DNA from: Hoyosella subflava DQS3-9A1
GTDB taxonomy: Bacteria > Actinomycetota > Actinomycetes > Mycobacteriales > Mycobacteriaceae
DNA: 64,000 nt
NCBI RefSeq assembly: GCF_000214175.1
Contig: NC_015564.1
Location: 682,001-746,000, forward strand
Direction: 5' to 3'
Shown here: positions 26,669 through 36,774 of the stretch, one piece after another
How the letters are laid out: each line of letters begins with the position of its first letter
Numbering within the stretch: the first letter of the stretch is position 1
Notes under the pieces: model-generated
The model's database searches: none
What the model was told of the DNA's origin: nothing
What the model saw: the letters and a program-made list of their open reading frames with translations, nothing else
Made by a program: the position numbers and the translations under genes

Positions 26669-26693
26669 CAGCCGCGTACGCTCCGGCTCCCAT
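26669..26693 (+). repeat. 25-bp direct repeat, copy 2 (relict purB 3' end)
   Basis: Second copy of the purB 3'-end sequence. Reading on to 26700 in the purB frame gives AAYAPAPIL then TAA, the same nine residues as genuine PurB but with ATA CTC in place of ATC TTG. Its last base is also the first base of TACTCT, the probable -10 box of the following HIT gene. Confidence 0.93.
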
Positions 26694-26698
26694 ACTCT
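26693..26698 (+). promoter_or_regulatory. -10 box for leaderless HIT gene
   Basis: TACTCT ends 8 nt before the ATG at 26707, with no Shine-Dalgarno. It overlaps the last codons of the relict purB 3' end. Confidence 0.4.
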
Positions 26699-26706
26699 AA
26701 GACGTC

Positions 26707-27126
26707 ATGAGGGCGTGCATCTTTTGTGACATCGTGGCAGGACGCGCGGAGGCGAGTCGCGTCTATGAGGACGACAAGGTGCTCGCTTTCATGGATATTC
26801 GGCCGATGACACGCGGTCACCTGCTCGTCATCCCGAAAACGCATGCCACGAACCTCGCTGAACTGGATCCCGAGCTCGCTGGGCCGATTTTCGCGACTGC
26901 CCAGCGGCTCGCCGCCGCGGTGCGGCGCTCACCTTTGCAGCCTGAGGGAGTCAATCTGTTTCTCGCGGATGGGGCCGCCGCAGGCCAGGAAGTTTTCCAT
27001 GTGCACCTGCATGTGCTCCCGCGGCTAGTGGGGGATGGCTTCGGTTTGCGCGGCTCGTTCAGCTGGCCGCACCGCATGGCGCTGGATGCGCAGGCCGTAC
27101 AGATTCGAGCCGCGCTTGTGACGTGA
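26707..27126 (+). CDS. HIT family hydrolase
   Basis: 139 residues. MRACIFCDIVAGRAEASRVY carries the zinc-type CxxC found in the Hint branch, RPMTRGHLLVIPKTH follows and the triad is HVHLHVLPR. It is a second HIT protein, distinct from the one at 19969-20391. It probably hydrolyses nucleotide phosphoramidates. It lies between the relict purB end and purC, and a leaderless start is likely. The 180 bp to purC holds the purC promoter and nothing else recognised. Confidence 0.9.
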   Translation: MRACIFCDIVAGRAEASRVYEDDKVLAFMDIRPMTRGHLLVIPKTHATNLAELDPELAGPIFATAQRLAAAVRRSPLQPEGVNLFLADGAAAGQEVFHVHLHVLPRLVGDGFGLRGSFSWPHRMALDAQAVQIRAALVT

Positions 27127-27293
27127 GGTTTTTCACGCCGAGGGAGGGGTTGCGCCTTCCGCTTGAGGAAACTCCGCGGCGCTCGCGCAACACCGTTGAC
27201 CTCGTAATTCCCGGATGCACTCTTCCGTACCAATCGATGTCCCAAAATGCGCAATGCAGCGCCATCGGCACCCTATTCGGCCGCTTCACCAAC

Positions 27294-27299
27294 TAGGGT
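27294..27299 (+). promoter_or_regulatory. -10 box for leaderless purC
   Basis: TAGGGT is followed by 7 nt and the GTG start of purC at 27307. No Shine-Dalgarno is visible. Confidence 0.5.
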
Positions 27300-27306
27300 G
27301 TACGCC

Positions 27307-28212
27307 GTGCGTCCTACTTTGGCTGATTACACACACCTCATGTCCGGCAAGGTCCGAGACCTCTACGACATCGATGAGCACAACCTGCTCATGGTCGCTA
27401 GCGACCGGATCTCAGCGTACGACCATGTTCTGGAAACCCCGATTCCAGATAAGGGACGCGTGCTCACAGCGATGAGCGTGTATTTCTTCAGTGAACTCGG
27501 TATTCCACATCACCTAGCTGCTTCACCGGATGATGAGCGTATCCCCGAGGAAGTCCTCGGGCGAGCACTTATTGTCCGCAAACTGGACATGATCCCGTTC
27601 GAATGCGTTGCCCGCGGTTACCTCACTGGCTCAGCGCTCAAGGACTATCGCGAAACCGGCACGGTATGCGGCATCAGACTTCCCGAAGGCCTGACTGAGG
27701 CAAGCAAGCTCGAAGAAGCGGTATTCACTCCGGCGACCAAGGCCGATATCGGTGATCACGACGAGAACATTCCATTCAGCGCCGTGGTGGACCGCCTTGG
27801 TGAGGAGTTTGCCCACAAGGTCCGTGAGGAGACACTCGACATCTATCTGCGTGCTTCATCGCTGACGGAAGCGCGTGGGCTGCTCCTCGCCGATACGAAA
27901 TTCGAGTTCGGTCTAGACGCTGCTGGCAACCTGATCCTCGCCGACGAGGTGCTTACCCCGGACTCCTCCCGTTTCTGGACGGTGGGAGACTATGAACCGG
28001 GCAAACCGCAGCCGAGCTTCGACAAGCAATTCGTCCGCGATTGGCTGACAAGTAGCGAATCGGGCTGGGATCGTGCCTCCGACAGTCCGCCGCCGCCGTT
28101 GCCGGAGGACGTCGTCGACGCCACCCGCAAGCGGTATATCGAGGCGTACGAGCGAATCTCTGGCCTGCAGTTCGATGAGTGGCTGGGCGAGTCCGCGTGG
28201 CATAACGCATGA
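27307..28212 (+). CDS. purC: SAICAR synthetase
   Basis: 301 residues, as in mycobacterial PurC. It ligates aspartate to CAIR using ATP. Motifs: [31 protein letters not shown] split over the nucleotide-binding loop, [14 protein letters not shown] and LADTKFEFG. The GTG at 27307 gives the family-typical start [17 protein letters not shown]. It overlaps the peptidase gene by ATGA, so the two are coupled. Confidence 0.96.
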   Translation: MRPTLADYTHLMSGKVRDLYDIDEHNLLMVASDRISAYDHVLETPIPDKGRVLTAMSVYFFSELGIPHHLAASPDDERIPEEVLGRALIVRKLDMIPFECVARGYLTGSALKDYRETGTVCGIRLPEGLTEASKLEEAVFTPATKADIGDHDENIPFSAVVDRLGEEFAHKVREETLDIYLRASSLTEARGLLLADTKFEFGLDAAGNLILADEVLTPDSSRFWTVGDYEPGKPQPSFDKQFVRDWLTSSESGWDRASDSPPPPLPEDVVDATRKRYIEAYERISGLQFDEWLGESAWHNA

Positions 28213-30344
28213 GCACTGACCGACTCACCGTTACGGCCGAGGCAGCCCCGCCCGTAGCGAAGAAGGTTCCGCACGAACGCGTCCACCATGGTGATCTCGT
28301 CGTCGACAATTTCGAGTGGCTGCGCGACAAAACAGACCCGGAGGTCATTGCGCACCTCGAGGCTGAAAATGCCTACACGGAGGCGCGCACCGCTCACCTC
28401 GCGGAGATGCGGCAGACGATCTTCTCAGAGATCAAGAGCCGCACACTGGAGACAGACTTGTCTGTGCCGGTGCGGCGGGGGGAGTGGTGGTACTACGGCC
28501 GCACCATCGAGGGCCAGCAGTACGGCCTGAACTGCCGGTGTGCGGTGCAGTCGCTGGACGACTGGGAACCGCCAGTACTCGAGCCCGGCACCGACGTCCC
28601 TGGAGAGCAGATCCTCCTCGACGCGAATGTCGCAGCTGAGGGCCACGACTTCTTCTCGCTGGGCAGCTTCGCCGTCACGGAGGACGGCAACCTGCTCGCC
28701 TACGCCGTTGACACCACAGGAGACGAGCGGTACCTGCTGCGTATCAAGGACTTGCGCACGGGCGAGATGCTCGGTGACGAAATCCCCAACACCTTCCCGG
28801 GCGCCTTGTGGGATCCGAGCGGAGAGTTTCTCTACTATCAGACGGTCGACGAAGCGTGGCGTCCAGACACTGTGTGGCGCCATACGCTCGGCACCTCTGC
28901 GAGCGATGATGTGGTGATCTTCCGTGAGGAGGATGAACGCTACTGGGTGGGCATGGGGCTGACACGCAGCCGGAAATACCTCGTAATCGAGGTGGGCTCG
29001 AAGATCACGAGTGAAGCCCGCGTGCTCGACGCTTCCGACCCGACAGGTGAATTCTCGGTCGTCTTGCCACGACGCGAAGGCGTCGAATATGGGATCGACC
29101 ATGTCGTGGTCGGCGGTGAGGATCGCTTCCTGATCCTGCATAACGACGGCGCCGAGAACTTCGAACTCTGCGAAGCGCCCGTTGCCAGCCCTGAACGCCA
29201 GCGCGTTCTCATCGAACACCGTGACCAGGTTCGCCTCGAAGGTGTTGAGGTCTTTCGTGACCATCTCGTCGTCGCATACCGGCGCGATGCGATCTCCCGG
29301 CTTGCTATCTGGCCGATCGGGGCCGACGGATACGGTGAACTCAGCGAGATCGATTTCGGTGAGGAGCTGTATACGGCGGGCACGGCTGCCAACCCGGAAT
29401 GGTCGTCACCGTACTTGCGGCTGGTCTTTACCTCCTTCATCACACCGGGCCGGGTGTTCGATTACGACTTCGCGAGCGGTGCCCTGCACCTGCGCAAGGA
29501 ACAGCCCGTTCTGGGTGGCTATTCGGCTGACGAGTACGAGCAGCACCGTGACTGGGCGGTGGCCGAAGACGGGACGCGTATCCCGATCTCGGTGATTCGG
29601 CGCAAGGACGTCAGCACCCCCGCACCAAGTTTGCTTTACGGCTATGGCTCCTACGAATCCAGTGTCGACCCGACATTTTCGGTATCGCGTCTTTCGCTGC
29701 TCGATCGCGGCATGGTGTTCGTCGTAGCGCACATTCGCGGTGGCGGTGAGATGGGGCGCCGATGGTACGAGGACGGTAAAACGCTCGCCAAGAAGAACAC
29801 GTTCACCGACTTCATTGCGTGTGCGCGTCATCTTCGCGAGTCGGGCCTGGCATCGATCGTCATCGCTGATGGTGGCAGCGCGGGCGGCTTGCTGATGGGA
29901 GCGGTGGCCAACATGGCGCCGGAGCAGTTCGACGCGATCCTCGCGAATGTGCCGTTCGTGGATCCGCTTACGTCGATTCTCGACCCGTCCTTGCCGCTGA
30001 CTGTGATCGAGTGGGACGAGTGGGGCAACCCTCTGGAAGACAAGTCGGTCTACGACTATATGAAGTCGTACTCGCCCTATGAAAACGTCGAGGCCCGGAA
30101 CTACCCGCCGATCCTTGCGATCACCAGCATCAACGACACGCGCGTCCTGTATGTCGAACCGGCGAAGTGGGTGGCAAGGCTGCGGGACGCGGGCGCCCAC
30201 GACGTACTGCTGAAAACCGAAATGAGTGCTGGTCACGGCGGAGTCAGTGGACGCTACGAAAAGTGGAAGGAAGTCGCGTTCGAGTACGCCTGGGTACTCG
30301 ACCGGGCAGGGCTGATCGGGCAGGGCTGCTCTGATCCGCGCTAA
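28209..30344 (+). CDS. ptrB: Oligopeptidase B (S9 prolyl-oligopeptidase family)
   Basis: 711 residues, full length. The N-terminal seven-bladed propeller domain (about 1-410) precedes the hydrolase domain. The catalytic serine is in [11 protein letters not shown] and the histidine in [14 protein letters not shown]. The [13 protein letters not shown] region carries the Asp. It cleaves short peptides after basic residues in the cytosol. The gene is intact here, whereas the synteny-equivalent in M. tuberculosis is annotated as two pieces (Rv0781/Rv0782). Coupled to purC by a 4-bp overlap. Confidence 0.93.
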   Translation: MSTDRLTVTAEAAPPVAKKVPHERVHHGDLVVDNFEWLRDKTDPEVIAHLEAENAYTEARTAHLAEMRQTIFSEIKSRTLETDLSVPVRRGEWWYYGRTIEGQQYGLNCRCAVQSLDDWEPPVLEPGTDVPGEQILLDANVAAEGHDFFSLGSFAVTEDGNLLAYAVDTTGDERYLLRIKDLRTGEMLGDEIPNTFPGALWDPSGEFLYYQTVDEAWRPDTVWRHTLGTSASDDVVIFREEDERYWVGMGLTRSRKYLVIEVGSKITSEARVLDASDPTGEFSVVLPRREGVEYGIDHVVVGGEDRFLILHNDGAENFELCEAPVASPERQRVLIEHRDQVRLEGVEVFRDHLVVAYRRDAISRLAIWPIGADGYGELSEIDFGEELYTAGTAANPEWSSPYLRLVFTSFITPGRVFDYDFASGALHLRKEQPVLGGYSADEYEQHRDWAVAEDGTRIPISVIRRKDVSTPAPSLLYGYGSYESSVDPTFSVSRLSLLDRGMVFVVAHIRGGGEMGRRWYEDGKTLAKKNTFTDFIACARHLRESGLASIVIADGGSAGGLLMGAVANMAPEQFDAILANVPFVDPLTSILDPSLPLTVIEWDEWGNPLEDKSVYDYMKSYSPYENVEARNYPPILAITSINDTRVLYVEPAKWVARLRDAGAHDVLLKTEMSAGHGGVSGRYEKWKEVAFEYAWVLDRAGLIGQGCSDPR

Positions 30345-30354
30345 GTTGGTGGGC

Positions 30355-30852
30355 ATGCCAACTACGACGCTGCAGAACATTCCGCTCACGACTCTTAACG
30401 GTGCCCCGGCCAGTCTTGCTGACTTTGGTGGCCGGGCACTCCTCATCGTCAACGTTGCCTCACGCTGCGGGCTGACCCCCCAGTACCGGGAACTCGAGAA
30501 GCTTGCGACCGAGTACGCGGACCGTGGCCTGACCGTGATTGGCCTACCGTGCAACCAGTTCGGCGGGCAGGAGCCTGGCACGGCGGACGAGATCGCCACG
30601 TTCTGTTCGACGACCTATGGCGTGACCTTCCCCATGATGGAGAAGGTCGAGGTTAACGGCAGCGGAAGGCATCCCTTGTACGCCGAGCTCACCCAAACAC
30701 CTGATGATGCTGGAGAAGCCGGTGACGTTCAGTGGAATTTCGAGAAGTTCCTCGTGGCTCCTGACGGCACGACGGTGCGCCGGTTCCGTCCGCGCACCTC
30801 ACCTGACGCGCCGGAAGTAATCGAGGCGATCGAGGGGATTTTGCCGAACTGA
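30355..30852 (+). CDS. Glutathione peroxidase-like thiol peroxidase
   Basis: 165 residues. The peroxidatic cysteine is Cys38 in NVASRCGLTPQY; the catalytic Gln and Asn partners are seen in LPCNQFGGQEPG and WNFEKFLV. No selenocysteine. Actinobacteria of this group lack glutathione, so it is more likely a thioredoxin- or mycothiol-linked peroxidase. The ATG at 30355 follows ptrB by 10 bp. A GTG 9 nt earlier (30346) is possible. Confidence 0.92.
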   Translation: MPTTTLQNIPLTTLNGAPASLADFGGRALLIVNVASRCGLTPQYRELEKLATEYADRGLTVIGLPCNQFGGQEPGTADEIATFCSTTYGVTFPMMEKVEVNGSGRHPLYAELTQTPDDAGEAGDVQWNFEKFLVAPDGTTVRRFRPRTSPDAPEVIEAIEGILPN

Positions 30853-30925
30853 ACGTTTACAACGTTCTCGTCCGCGAAACCCTCAGTAAAGGACCTGTAC
30901 ACCCGCGTATGTGACGGTGTGGAGT

Positions 30926-31630
30926 ATGAACGCTGAACTGCTGGTTTCGATATCCGGGATCCGTGATACGACCGTCGAACTGGCAGACGGATTCGCGGCG
31001 GAACTCGACAAGCGGGGGATCCCCGTATCCCTCCTCGTGGCACCGCGGCTGAAGGGCAAGTATCGGCTTGTGCGGGACGAGGCCACGCAGGAGTGGCTTC
31101 GTGCCCGGCATGCGCGTGGTGACGCCATCCTGCTGCACGGTTATGACCAGGCGGCCACGAAGAAGCGCCGCGCTGAGTTCGCCGCGCTGCCAGCGCACGA
31201 GGCGATGCTCCGCCTGATCGCAGCCGATCGGGTAATGGAAGAGGCCGGTCTGCGAACGCGGCTTTTCGCGCCGCCACGCTGGATTGCCTCCGAAGGGGCA
31301 CTGCTGATGCTGCCCCGCGTGGGTTTCCGGCTCTGCGCGGACCTGACGTCCATCCGGGACCTGGAACGAGGGACGTCCGTTCGCGCCCGCGTCCTCGGTG
31401 TGGGCGAAGGTTTCCTGGCTGAACCCTGGTGGTGCCGGGCGCTGGTCATGAGTGCTGAGCGTGTCGCGCGGCGCAATGGCACCGTCCGGCTTGCCATCAA
31501 GGCGAACCACCTTGAACGGACCGGGCCACGCCAGGCCTTCCTCGATGCGATCGATCTCAGCCAGCACCACGGCGCACGCCCTGCGACATACCGGTGGCCC
31601 TACGATCGGCAACAATCCACCGCAGCGTAA
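30926..31630 (+). CDS. DUF2334 / polysaccharide-deacetylase-like protein
   Basis: 234 residues beginning MNAELLVSISGIRDTTVELA. The pattern PVSLLVAPRL, then GDAILLHGYDQ (an Asp and His on strands, as in the deacetylase barrel) and LFAPPRWIAS is that of DUF2334 proteins related to the carbohydrate-deacetylase fold. The substrate is unknown. The ATG at 30926 is used; the in-frame GTG at 30911 is an alternative. Placed between the peroxidase and the FAD dehydrogenase. Confidence 0.75.
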   Translation: MNAELLVSISGIRDTTVELADGFAAELDKRGIPVSLLVAPRLKGKYRLVRDEATQEWLRARHARGDAILLHGYDQAATKKRRAEFAALPAHEAMLRLIAADRVMEEAGLRTRLFAPPRWIASEGALLMLPRVGFRLCADLTSIRDLERGTSVRARVLGVGEGFLAEPWWCRALVMSAERVARRNGTVRLAIKANHLERTGPRQAFLDAIDLSQHHGARPATYRWPYDRQQSTAA

Positions 31631-31654
31631 TCGCATGAACTAGCGTCAGGTGCT

Positions 31655-33313
31655 ATGGGTGAGCGCGCGGATGTGATCGTTGTTGGTGCTGGACTCGCTG
31701 GTCTCGTGGCGACGGCCGAACTGGTGGAGCGGGGCCGGAAGGTCCTGCTGCTTGATCAGGAAGGGCCACAGAACCTTGGTGGGCAAGCATTCTGGTCGTT
31801 CGGCGGGCTTTTCCTCGTCGATTCACCGCATCAGCGTCGCGTAGGCATTCACGATTCGTACGACCTCGCGCTCAGCGACTGGATGGCGACGGCCGGGTTC
31901 GATCGTGAACGCGAAGACTACTGGCCACGCAAATGGGCCGAGGCGTACGTCGGTTTCGCCGCCGGCGAGAAATACCACTGGCTGGCAGACCGTGGCCTCA
32001 AGATCTTCCCCGTTGTCGGCTGGGCTGAACGCGGAGGCTACTACGCAGACGGACCGGGGAACTCGGTGCCTCGCTTCCACATCACATGGGGGACTGGCCC
32101 TGCACTAGTCGACATGTTTGCCTCGCGCGTGCGGGCCGCGGCGACTCGCGGGTTCGTGTCGTTCGCCCATCGGCATCGCGTGGACAAACTGGTGACGACA
32201 GCAGGTGCGGTTACCGGGGTGCGCGGGACTGTTCTGGAACCGTCGGATGAGCCGCGCGGCGTCCAGTCGTCCCGGACGGCTGTGGGGGAGTTTGAATTCT
32301 CGGCACAGGCCGTCATTGTCACGAGCGGCGGGATCGGCGGGAATGCCGAATTGATCCGGAAGAACTGGCCGCAGCGGCTTGGCGAGCCGCCAGCGCAGAT
32401 GCTCTCCGGCGTGCCTGCGCATGTCGATGGCCGCATGCTGCAGATTGCGGAAACGGCTGGCGCGAGCCTGGTCAATCGCGACCGAATGTGGCATTACACC
32501 GAAGGCATCACGAACTTCGACCCCATCTGGCCTCACCATGGAATCCGGATCTTGCCGGGACCGTCGTCGCTGTGGCTCGATGCGACGGGACAGCGCCTCC
32601 CACCACCGCTTTTTCCCGGATTCGACACGCTAGGAACACTTGCGCACATCACGAAGACCGGACATAGCTATACCTGGTTTGTTCTCAACCAGCGCATCAT
32701 CGAGAAGGAATTCGGGCTGTCCGGTTCGGAGCAGAATCCGGACCTCACCGGGCGCAGCGTGCGAAAGGTGATGGAGCGGGTGCGTCCCGGAGCGCCAAGC
32801 CCTGTCGAGGCGTTCAAGCAGCAAGGCGTCGATTTCATCGTCCGGCACAACGTCGAGGATCTTGTTGACGCGATGAACGACCTGACCGGCGACGCACTGC
32901 TCGATCCAGTGGAGATACGCCGGGTCATCGAGGCGCGCGATCGTGACGTGCGGAATCCGTTTGGAAAAGATATGCAGATCATGGCGATTCGTTCCGCGCG
33001 CGGTTACAAACCGGACAAGCTGTCACGGGTCGTTGCTCCGCATGCGCTGCTTGACCCGGACGCCGGCCCGCTTATTGCCGTCCGGTTGCACTTGCTGACA
33101 CGGAAGACCTTGGGTGGTCTCGAAACCAACCTGGATTCACAGGTAATAACACCTGGTGGAGACCCATTCCCCGGACTGTTCGCCGCAGGTGAGGTCGCTG
33201 GATTCGGCGGGGGAGGAGTGCACGGCTATCGCGCGCTCGAGGGCAGTTTTCTCGGCGGCTGCATCTTCTCCGGCCGGGCGGCGGGCCGTGCCGCAGCGGC
33301 GGCTGTGATTTGA
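31655..33313 (+). CDS. FAD-binding dehydrogenase (FAD_binding_2 family)
   Basis: 552 residues. The dinucleotide-binding motif VIVVGAGLAGLVATAELVER is at the N-terminus, GGQAFWSFGGLFLVDSP follows, and the C-terminus has GLFAAGEVAGFGGGGVHG, the second FAD contact. The family contains ketosteroid dehydrogenases and fumarate reductase-like enzymes. The position matches M. tuberculosis Rv0785, whose substrate I do not know. A TAGCGT box 8 nt before the ATG suggests a leaderless start. Confidence 0.9.
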   Translation: MGERADVIVVGAGLAGLVATAELVERGRKVLLLDQEGPQNLGGQAFWSFGGLFLVDSPHQRRVGIHDSYDLALSDWMATAGFDREREDYWPRKWAEAYVGFAAGEKYHWLADRGLKIFPVVGWAERGGYYADGPGNSVPRFHITWGTGPALVDMFASRVRAAATRGFVSFAHRHRVDKLVTTAGAVTGVRGTVLEPSDEPRGVQSSRTAVGEFEFSAQAVIVTSGGIGGNAELIRKNWPQRLGEPPAQMLSGVPAHVDGRMLQIAETAGASLVNRDRMWHYTEGITNFDPIWPHHGIRILPGPSSLWLDATGQRLPPPLFPGFDTLGTLAHITKTGHSYTWFVLNQRIIEKEFGLSGSEQNPDLTGRSVRKVMERVRPGAPSPVEAFKQQGVDFIVRHNVEDLVDAMNDLTGDALLDPVEIRRVIEARDRDVRNPFGKDMQIMAIRSARGYKPDKLSRVVAPHALLDPDAGPLIAVRLHLLTRKTLGGLETNLDSQVITPGGDPFPGLFAAGEVAGFGGGGVHGYRALEGSFLGGCIFSGRAAGRAAAAAVI

Positions 33314-33330
33314 TCTCGTCGGCTGACAGT

Positions 33331-33361
33331 GGCACCCCGAAAATCAAGATCAGGGTGTGCC
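33331..33361. terminator. Possible weak hairpin after the FAD dehydrogenase
   Basis: GGCACCC at 33331-33337 can pair with GGGTGTGCC at 33353-33361, leaving one bulged base and a 15-nt loop. It lies within the 76 bp between the dehydrogenase stop and the ABC gene. Confidence 0.3.
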
Positions 33362-33389
33362 CCGATAGCGCGGTCACGGCCGCATTGGA

Positions 33390-34157
33390 ATGATGGGCCC
33401 TATGGTCGAATCGACAACCCCTGCAAATGACGGGATCGCCGCGCGCGCCGCGAACCTCTCGAAGATATACGGCACCGGGAATACCCAGGTGAGGGCGCTC
33501 GACGAGGTCGACGTTGAGTTCCGTCGCGCTGAGTTCACTGCCATCATGGGCCCCTCAGGTTCTGGGAAGTCAACACTGATGCACTGCCTTGCTGGCCTGG
33601 ATTCGGCGTCGTCAGGGTCGGTCGATATCGGTGGCACGGAGTTGACAGCGTTGAGCGACAAGCAGATGACGCAGCTGCGGCGGGACCGCATCGGCTTCGT
33701 GTTCCAGGCCTTCAACCTCGTTCCCACCCTCACAGCACTCGAAAACATCACCCTGCCGCTCGACATTGCCGGACGTGCGCCGAACGAGGAGTGGCTGAAC
33801 ACGGTTGTGGACCGGCTCGGTCTCGAGGACAGGCTCGACCACCGGCCGAGCGAACTGTCGGGCGGGCAGCAGCAGCGGGTCGCGTGTGCGCGGGCTCTCG
33901 TCGGGCAGCCCGAGATCGTTTTCGGTGACGAGCCCACCGGTAACCTTGACTCCCGGTCGGGGAATGAAGTTCTCAATATCCTGCGCGCTGCCGTCGACGA
34001 GTTCGGGCAGACCGTCGTCATCGTTACGCACGATCCCAAAGCCGCGAGTTTCGCGGATCGCGTGGTCTTCCTGTCCGACGGCAAGATCGTCGACGAACTT
34101 CGCAACCCCGACGCAGATTCCATCATGGATAAGATGAAGACCCTGGAGAAGATCTGA
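33390..34157 (+). CDS. ABC transporter ATP-binding protein (MacB/LolD type)
   Basis: 255 residues with Walker A GPSGSGKST, Q-loop FVFQAFNLVP, signature LSGGQQQR, Walker B IVFGDEPTGNLD and switch His in IVTHDPKA. These motifs, with the conserved FNLVP and EPTGNLDS, define the MacB/LolD/FtsE branch. It drives the FtsX-like permease that begins 1 bp before its stop. In-frame ATGs at 33393 and 33402 are alternatives. Confidence 0.93.
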   Translation: MMGPMVESTTPANDGIAARAANLSKIYGTGNTQVRALDEVDVEFRRAEFTAIMGPSGSGKSTLMHCLAGLDSASSGSVDIGGTELTALSDKQMTQLRRDRIGFVFQAFNLVPTLTALENITLPLDIAGRAPNEEWLNTVVDRLGLEDRLDHRPSELSGGQQQRVACARALVGQPEIVFGDEPTGNLDSRSGNEVLNILRAAVDEFGQTVVIVTHDPKAASFADRVVFLSDGKIVDELRNPDADSIMDKMKTLEKI

Positions 34158-36706
34158 TGGCGGTGTCGCTGAAGCCGTCAGGCGCGCCCATGCGCAAAGT
34201 GTCCACACGCAATCTCATGGCGCACAAGCTCCGCTTGTTCCTGACCGTTCTCGCCGTGGTTCTCGGAACAGCGTTTGTGACGGGCTCGTTCGTGTTCACG
34301 GACACGCTGAAGAAGACTTTCGATGAAATCTTCTCTGGCGACACCATCGGTGTTGATGTGCGAGTGACACCAGCGCAGGAGGGGTCGCTAGGCATACCGA
34401 TCGAGGAAGCGGACCGGCTCGCCGATCTGCCTAATGTCCGTGCTTCGGTGCAGGCCGCGAGTGGGCAGGTCATCCTCATCAAGGACGGCTCCGCGGTTCA
34501 GACGGGTGGCGCACCGAGCATTGGGCAAACCTACCTGCCTCCGAACAGCGGCATCGGCCAGCCGATCGAGATCGTGGAGGGCACCGTTCCGGAGCAGGCT
34601 GGTGACATTATCGTCAACCAGTCAGGCGCGGAGCGCGGCGATATCGCCGTGGGCGATGCACTAGAGGTTCTCGTCCCCAATGTGGGGTCGTTCGACGTGA
34701 CCGTTACGGGCACCTATTCGCTGCCGGTGGACGTTGGCGGCTTCGTCGGCGTGCAGTTCACGGCCGAGCAGGCTCGTGAACTGTTCACCGACGGCGAGCA
34801 TGTGTCAAGGCTGGACTTGGCAGCCGTGGACGGTGTGAGCCAGGAACAGTTGCGTGACGAAGTTGCCGCTGCAGTCCCCGACGGCTACACGGTCGAGACC
34901 GGCGAGGAGGCCCGTGCGCAGCAGCAGAGCGAGCTCGAGGAAAACCTCTCCTTCATCAACTACTTCCTCCTTGCATTCGGTGCCATCGCCTTGGTGGTGG
35001 GCACCTTCATCATCTACAACACGTTCGCGATGATCGTCGCGCAGCGGCTGCGGGAGATGGCGCTGCTGAGAGCTATTGGCGCAAGTCGAAGGCAGATCAG
35101 CCGTTCAGTGATTTTCGAAGCGCTGATCGTTGGTGTGATTGGCAGCGCAATTGGCCTGGGATGTGGTGTCGCGCTGGCATACACGCTGCGCGTCGTGATG
35201 GACGCATTCGATCTGGGGCTGCCCAGTGGCACACTGGCGCTGGAGCCTCGCACCGTGATCGCGGCGTTCACCGTGGGCATCCTTGTCACGGTCCTCAGTG
35301 CATATGCACCCGCCCGGCGCGCGTCCCGAGTACCTCCCGTTGCGGCGATGCGCGAGGAGTTCAGCGGATCAGCCGAATCGGTTCGCACGCGCACGATAAT
35401 TGGTGCCCTGCTGGGTGTGCCCGGTCTTGTCGCGCTGTTCTGGGGCATGCAGTACACCGGACAGCAAGGCGCCATAATCGTGGGACTCGGTGTTGGATTG
35501 TTGATTCTCGCCGTGCTGTTCGCGACCCCAGGCCTGGCGCAACCGGCGATCCGGCTGCTGGGTTTCACAGCCAAGCCGTTTGGCTCGATCGGCAAGCTCG
35601 CCCGGACAAACGCGGTGCGGAACCCACGCAGAACAGCAGCGACCGCCTTCGCTCTCACGCTGGGGCTAATGCTGGTGACGATGATCAGCGTTCTCGGTAC
35701 CTCAGCCAAGGTCAGCATTGATGCGCTGATTGACCAGGGTATCGAGGCGGACTTCATCCTGAGCGGCCCCATGCAGACGGGTGTGCCTGCCGGTGTCACC
35801 CAGTCGGCGGAGCGGGCCGAAGGTGTCGAGCGGGCCGCCGCGGTCAACTTCGCTACCGCGCTGGTGGGCGAGGACGAAGAACGAATCGTTGGTGCCGGTG
35901 TGCTGGGCGGTGTTGGCGGAATTCTCTCCTTCGACATGGTCGAGGGCTCGGCCACGCTCGGCGACTCATCGATGCTCGTCGATGAGGCGACAGCTGAAAA
36001 ATTTGGCTGGAGCCCAGGCGACGAAGTCGAGTTGACGAGGCCATCACGCGACGGGACGGTCAATGTGACCGTCGAGGGCATCTACACGGTCAATCAGCTC
36101 GTGGGCTCGATGGTGCTGTCCGATGGCGCGCTGAACTCGCTGATACCACGATTCGTCCAGGTGACGGCTGCGGTGATGGTCCGCGCGGACTCGGCGGCTG
36201 ATCCCGGGACGGTCCGGACCGCGCTCGAGGATGCGACCGAGCAATTCGTGGTCGTGCAGGTCCAGGATCTGGAGGAGTACAAGAGCGCACAGTCCGCGCA
36301 GGTCGACATGATTCTCGCGTTGCTCTACGCGCTGCTCGCCCTCGCGGTGGTCATCGCGATTCTCGGCATCGTCAACACGCTGGCGCTGTCGGTGGTGGAA
36401 CGAAAGCGGGAGATCGGCATGCTCCGCGCGGTCGGCATGTTCCGGCAGCAGGTCCGGCGCACCATCTACATCGAGTCGGCGCTCATCGCGGTGTTCGGTG
36501 CGGTGCTTGGTCTCTCGATGGGCTTATTGTTCGGCTGGGGATTCGTGCGGACCCTCCGGGATGAAGGCCTCACGATCGTTGCGGTGCCATGGGTGCAGGT
36601 GGTGGCGATGCTGGTCGGTTCGGCGATCGTCGGCGTGCTCGCGGCGCTATGGCCGGCCGGCCGGGCAGCCCGGACAAAGCCGCTGGAGGCGATCGCGGAC
36701 ATGTGA
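34157..36706 (+). CDS. FtsX-like ABC permease, two FtsX domains
   Basis: 849 residues. The topology is one N-terminal helix (HKLRLFLTVLAVVLG), a large extracytoplasmic domain, three helices with LREMALLRAIGASRRQI, and a second set after a second extracellular domain with KREIGMLRAVGMFRQQV. The two LRAIGA/LRAVGM stretches are the FtsX signature. Such mechanotransmission permeases move lipids, peptides or antibiotics or control surface enzymes rather than transporting across the bilayer. Start overlaps the ATPase stop (TGATG). Followed by a hairpin. Confidence 0.92.
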   Translation: MAVSLKPSGAPMRKVSTRNLMAHKLRLFLTVLAVVLGTAFVTGSFVFTDTLKKTFDEIFSGDTIGVDVRVTPAQEGSLGIPIEEADRLADLPNVRASVQAASGQVILIKDGSAVQTGGAPSIGQTYLPPNSGIGQPIEIVEGTVPEQAGDIIVNQSGAERGDIAVGDALEVLVPNVGSFDVTVTGTYSLPVDVGGFVGVQFTAEQARELFTDGEHVSRLDLAAVDGVSQEQLRDEVAAAVPDGYTVETGEEARAQQQSELEENLSFINYFLLAFGAIALVVGTFIIYNTFAMIVAQRLREMALLRAIGASRRQISRSVIFEALIVGVIGSAIGLGCGVALAYTLRVVMDAFDLGLPSGTLALEPRTVIAAFTVGILVTVLSAYAPARRASRVPPVAAMREEFSGSAESVRTRTIIGALLGVPGLVALFWGMQYTGQQGAIIVGLGVGLLILAVLFATPGLAQPAIRLLGFTAKPFGSIGKLARTNAVRNPRRTAATAFALTLGLMLVTMISVLGTSAKVSIDALIDQGIEADFILSGPMQTGVPAGVTQSAERAEGVERAAAVNFATALVGEDEERIVGAGVLGGVGGILSFDMVEGSATLGDSSMLVDEATAEKFGWSPGDEVELTRPSRDGTVNVTVEGIYTVNQLVGSMVLSDGALNSLIPRFVQVTAAVMVRADSAADPGTVRTALEDATEQFVVVQVQDLEEYKSAQSAQVDMILALLYALLALAVVIAILGIVNTLALSVVERKREIGMLRAVGMFRQQVRRTIYIESALIAVFGAVLGLSMGLLFGWGFVRTLRDEGLTIVAVPWVQVVAMLVGSAIVGVLAALWPAGRAARTKPLEAIADM

Positions 36707-36719
36707 ATGAAGTGGGCCA

Positions 36720-36766
36720 GATCGTGAAGGATTTACCCTTCTCAGGAGGGAATTTCCTTCACGATC
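36720..36766. terminator. Bidirectional inverted repeat between permease and MBL gene
   Basis: A perfect 12-bp stem: GATCGTGAAGGA at 36720-36731 and its complement at 36755-36766, with a 23-nt interior containing a further CCC...GGG pairing. It lies in the 68-bp gap between two convergent genes. Confidence 0.8.
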
Positions 36767-36774
36767 CCCAAGGC

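Noticed and set aside
26669-26700. Relict purB end as the start of a new small gene
   Set aside because: It has no start codon in frame and runs straight to a stop; it is best read as a duplicated gene end.
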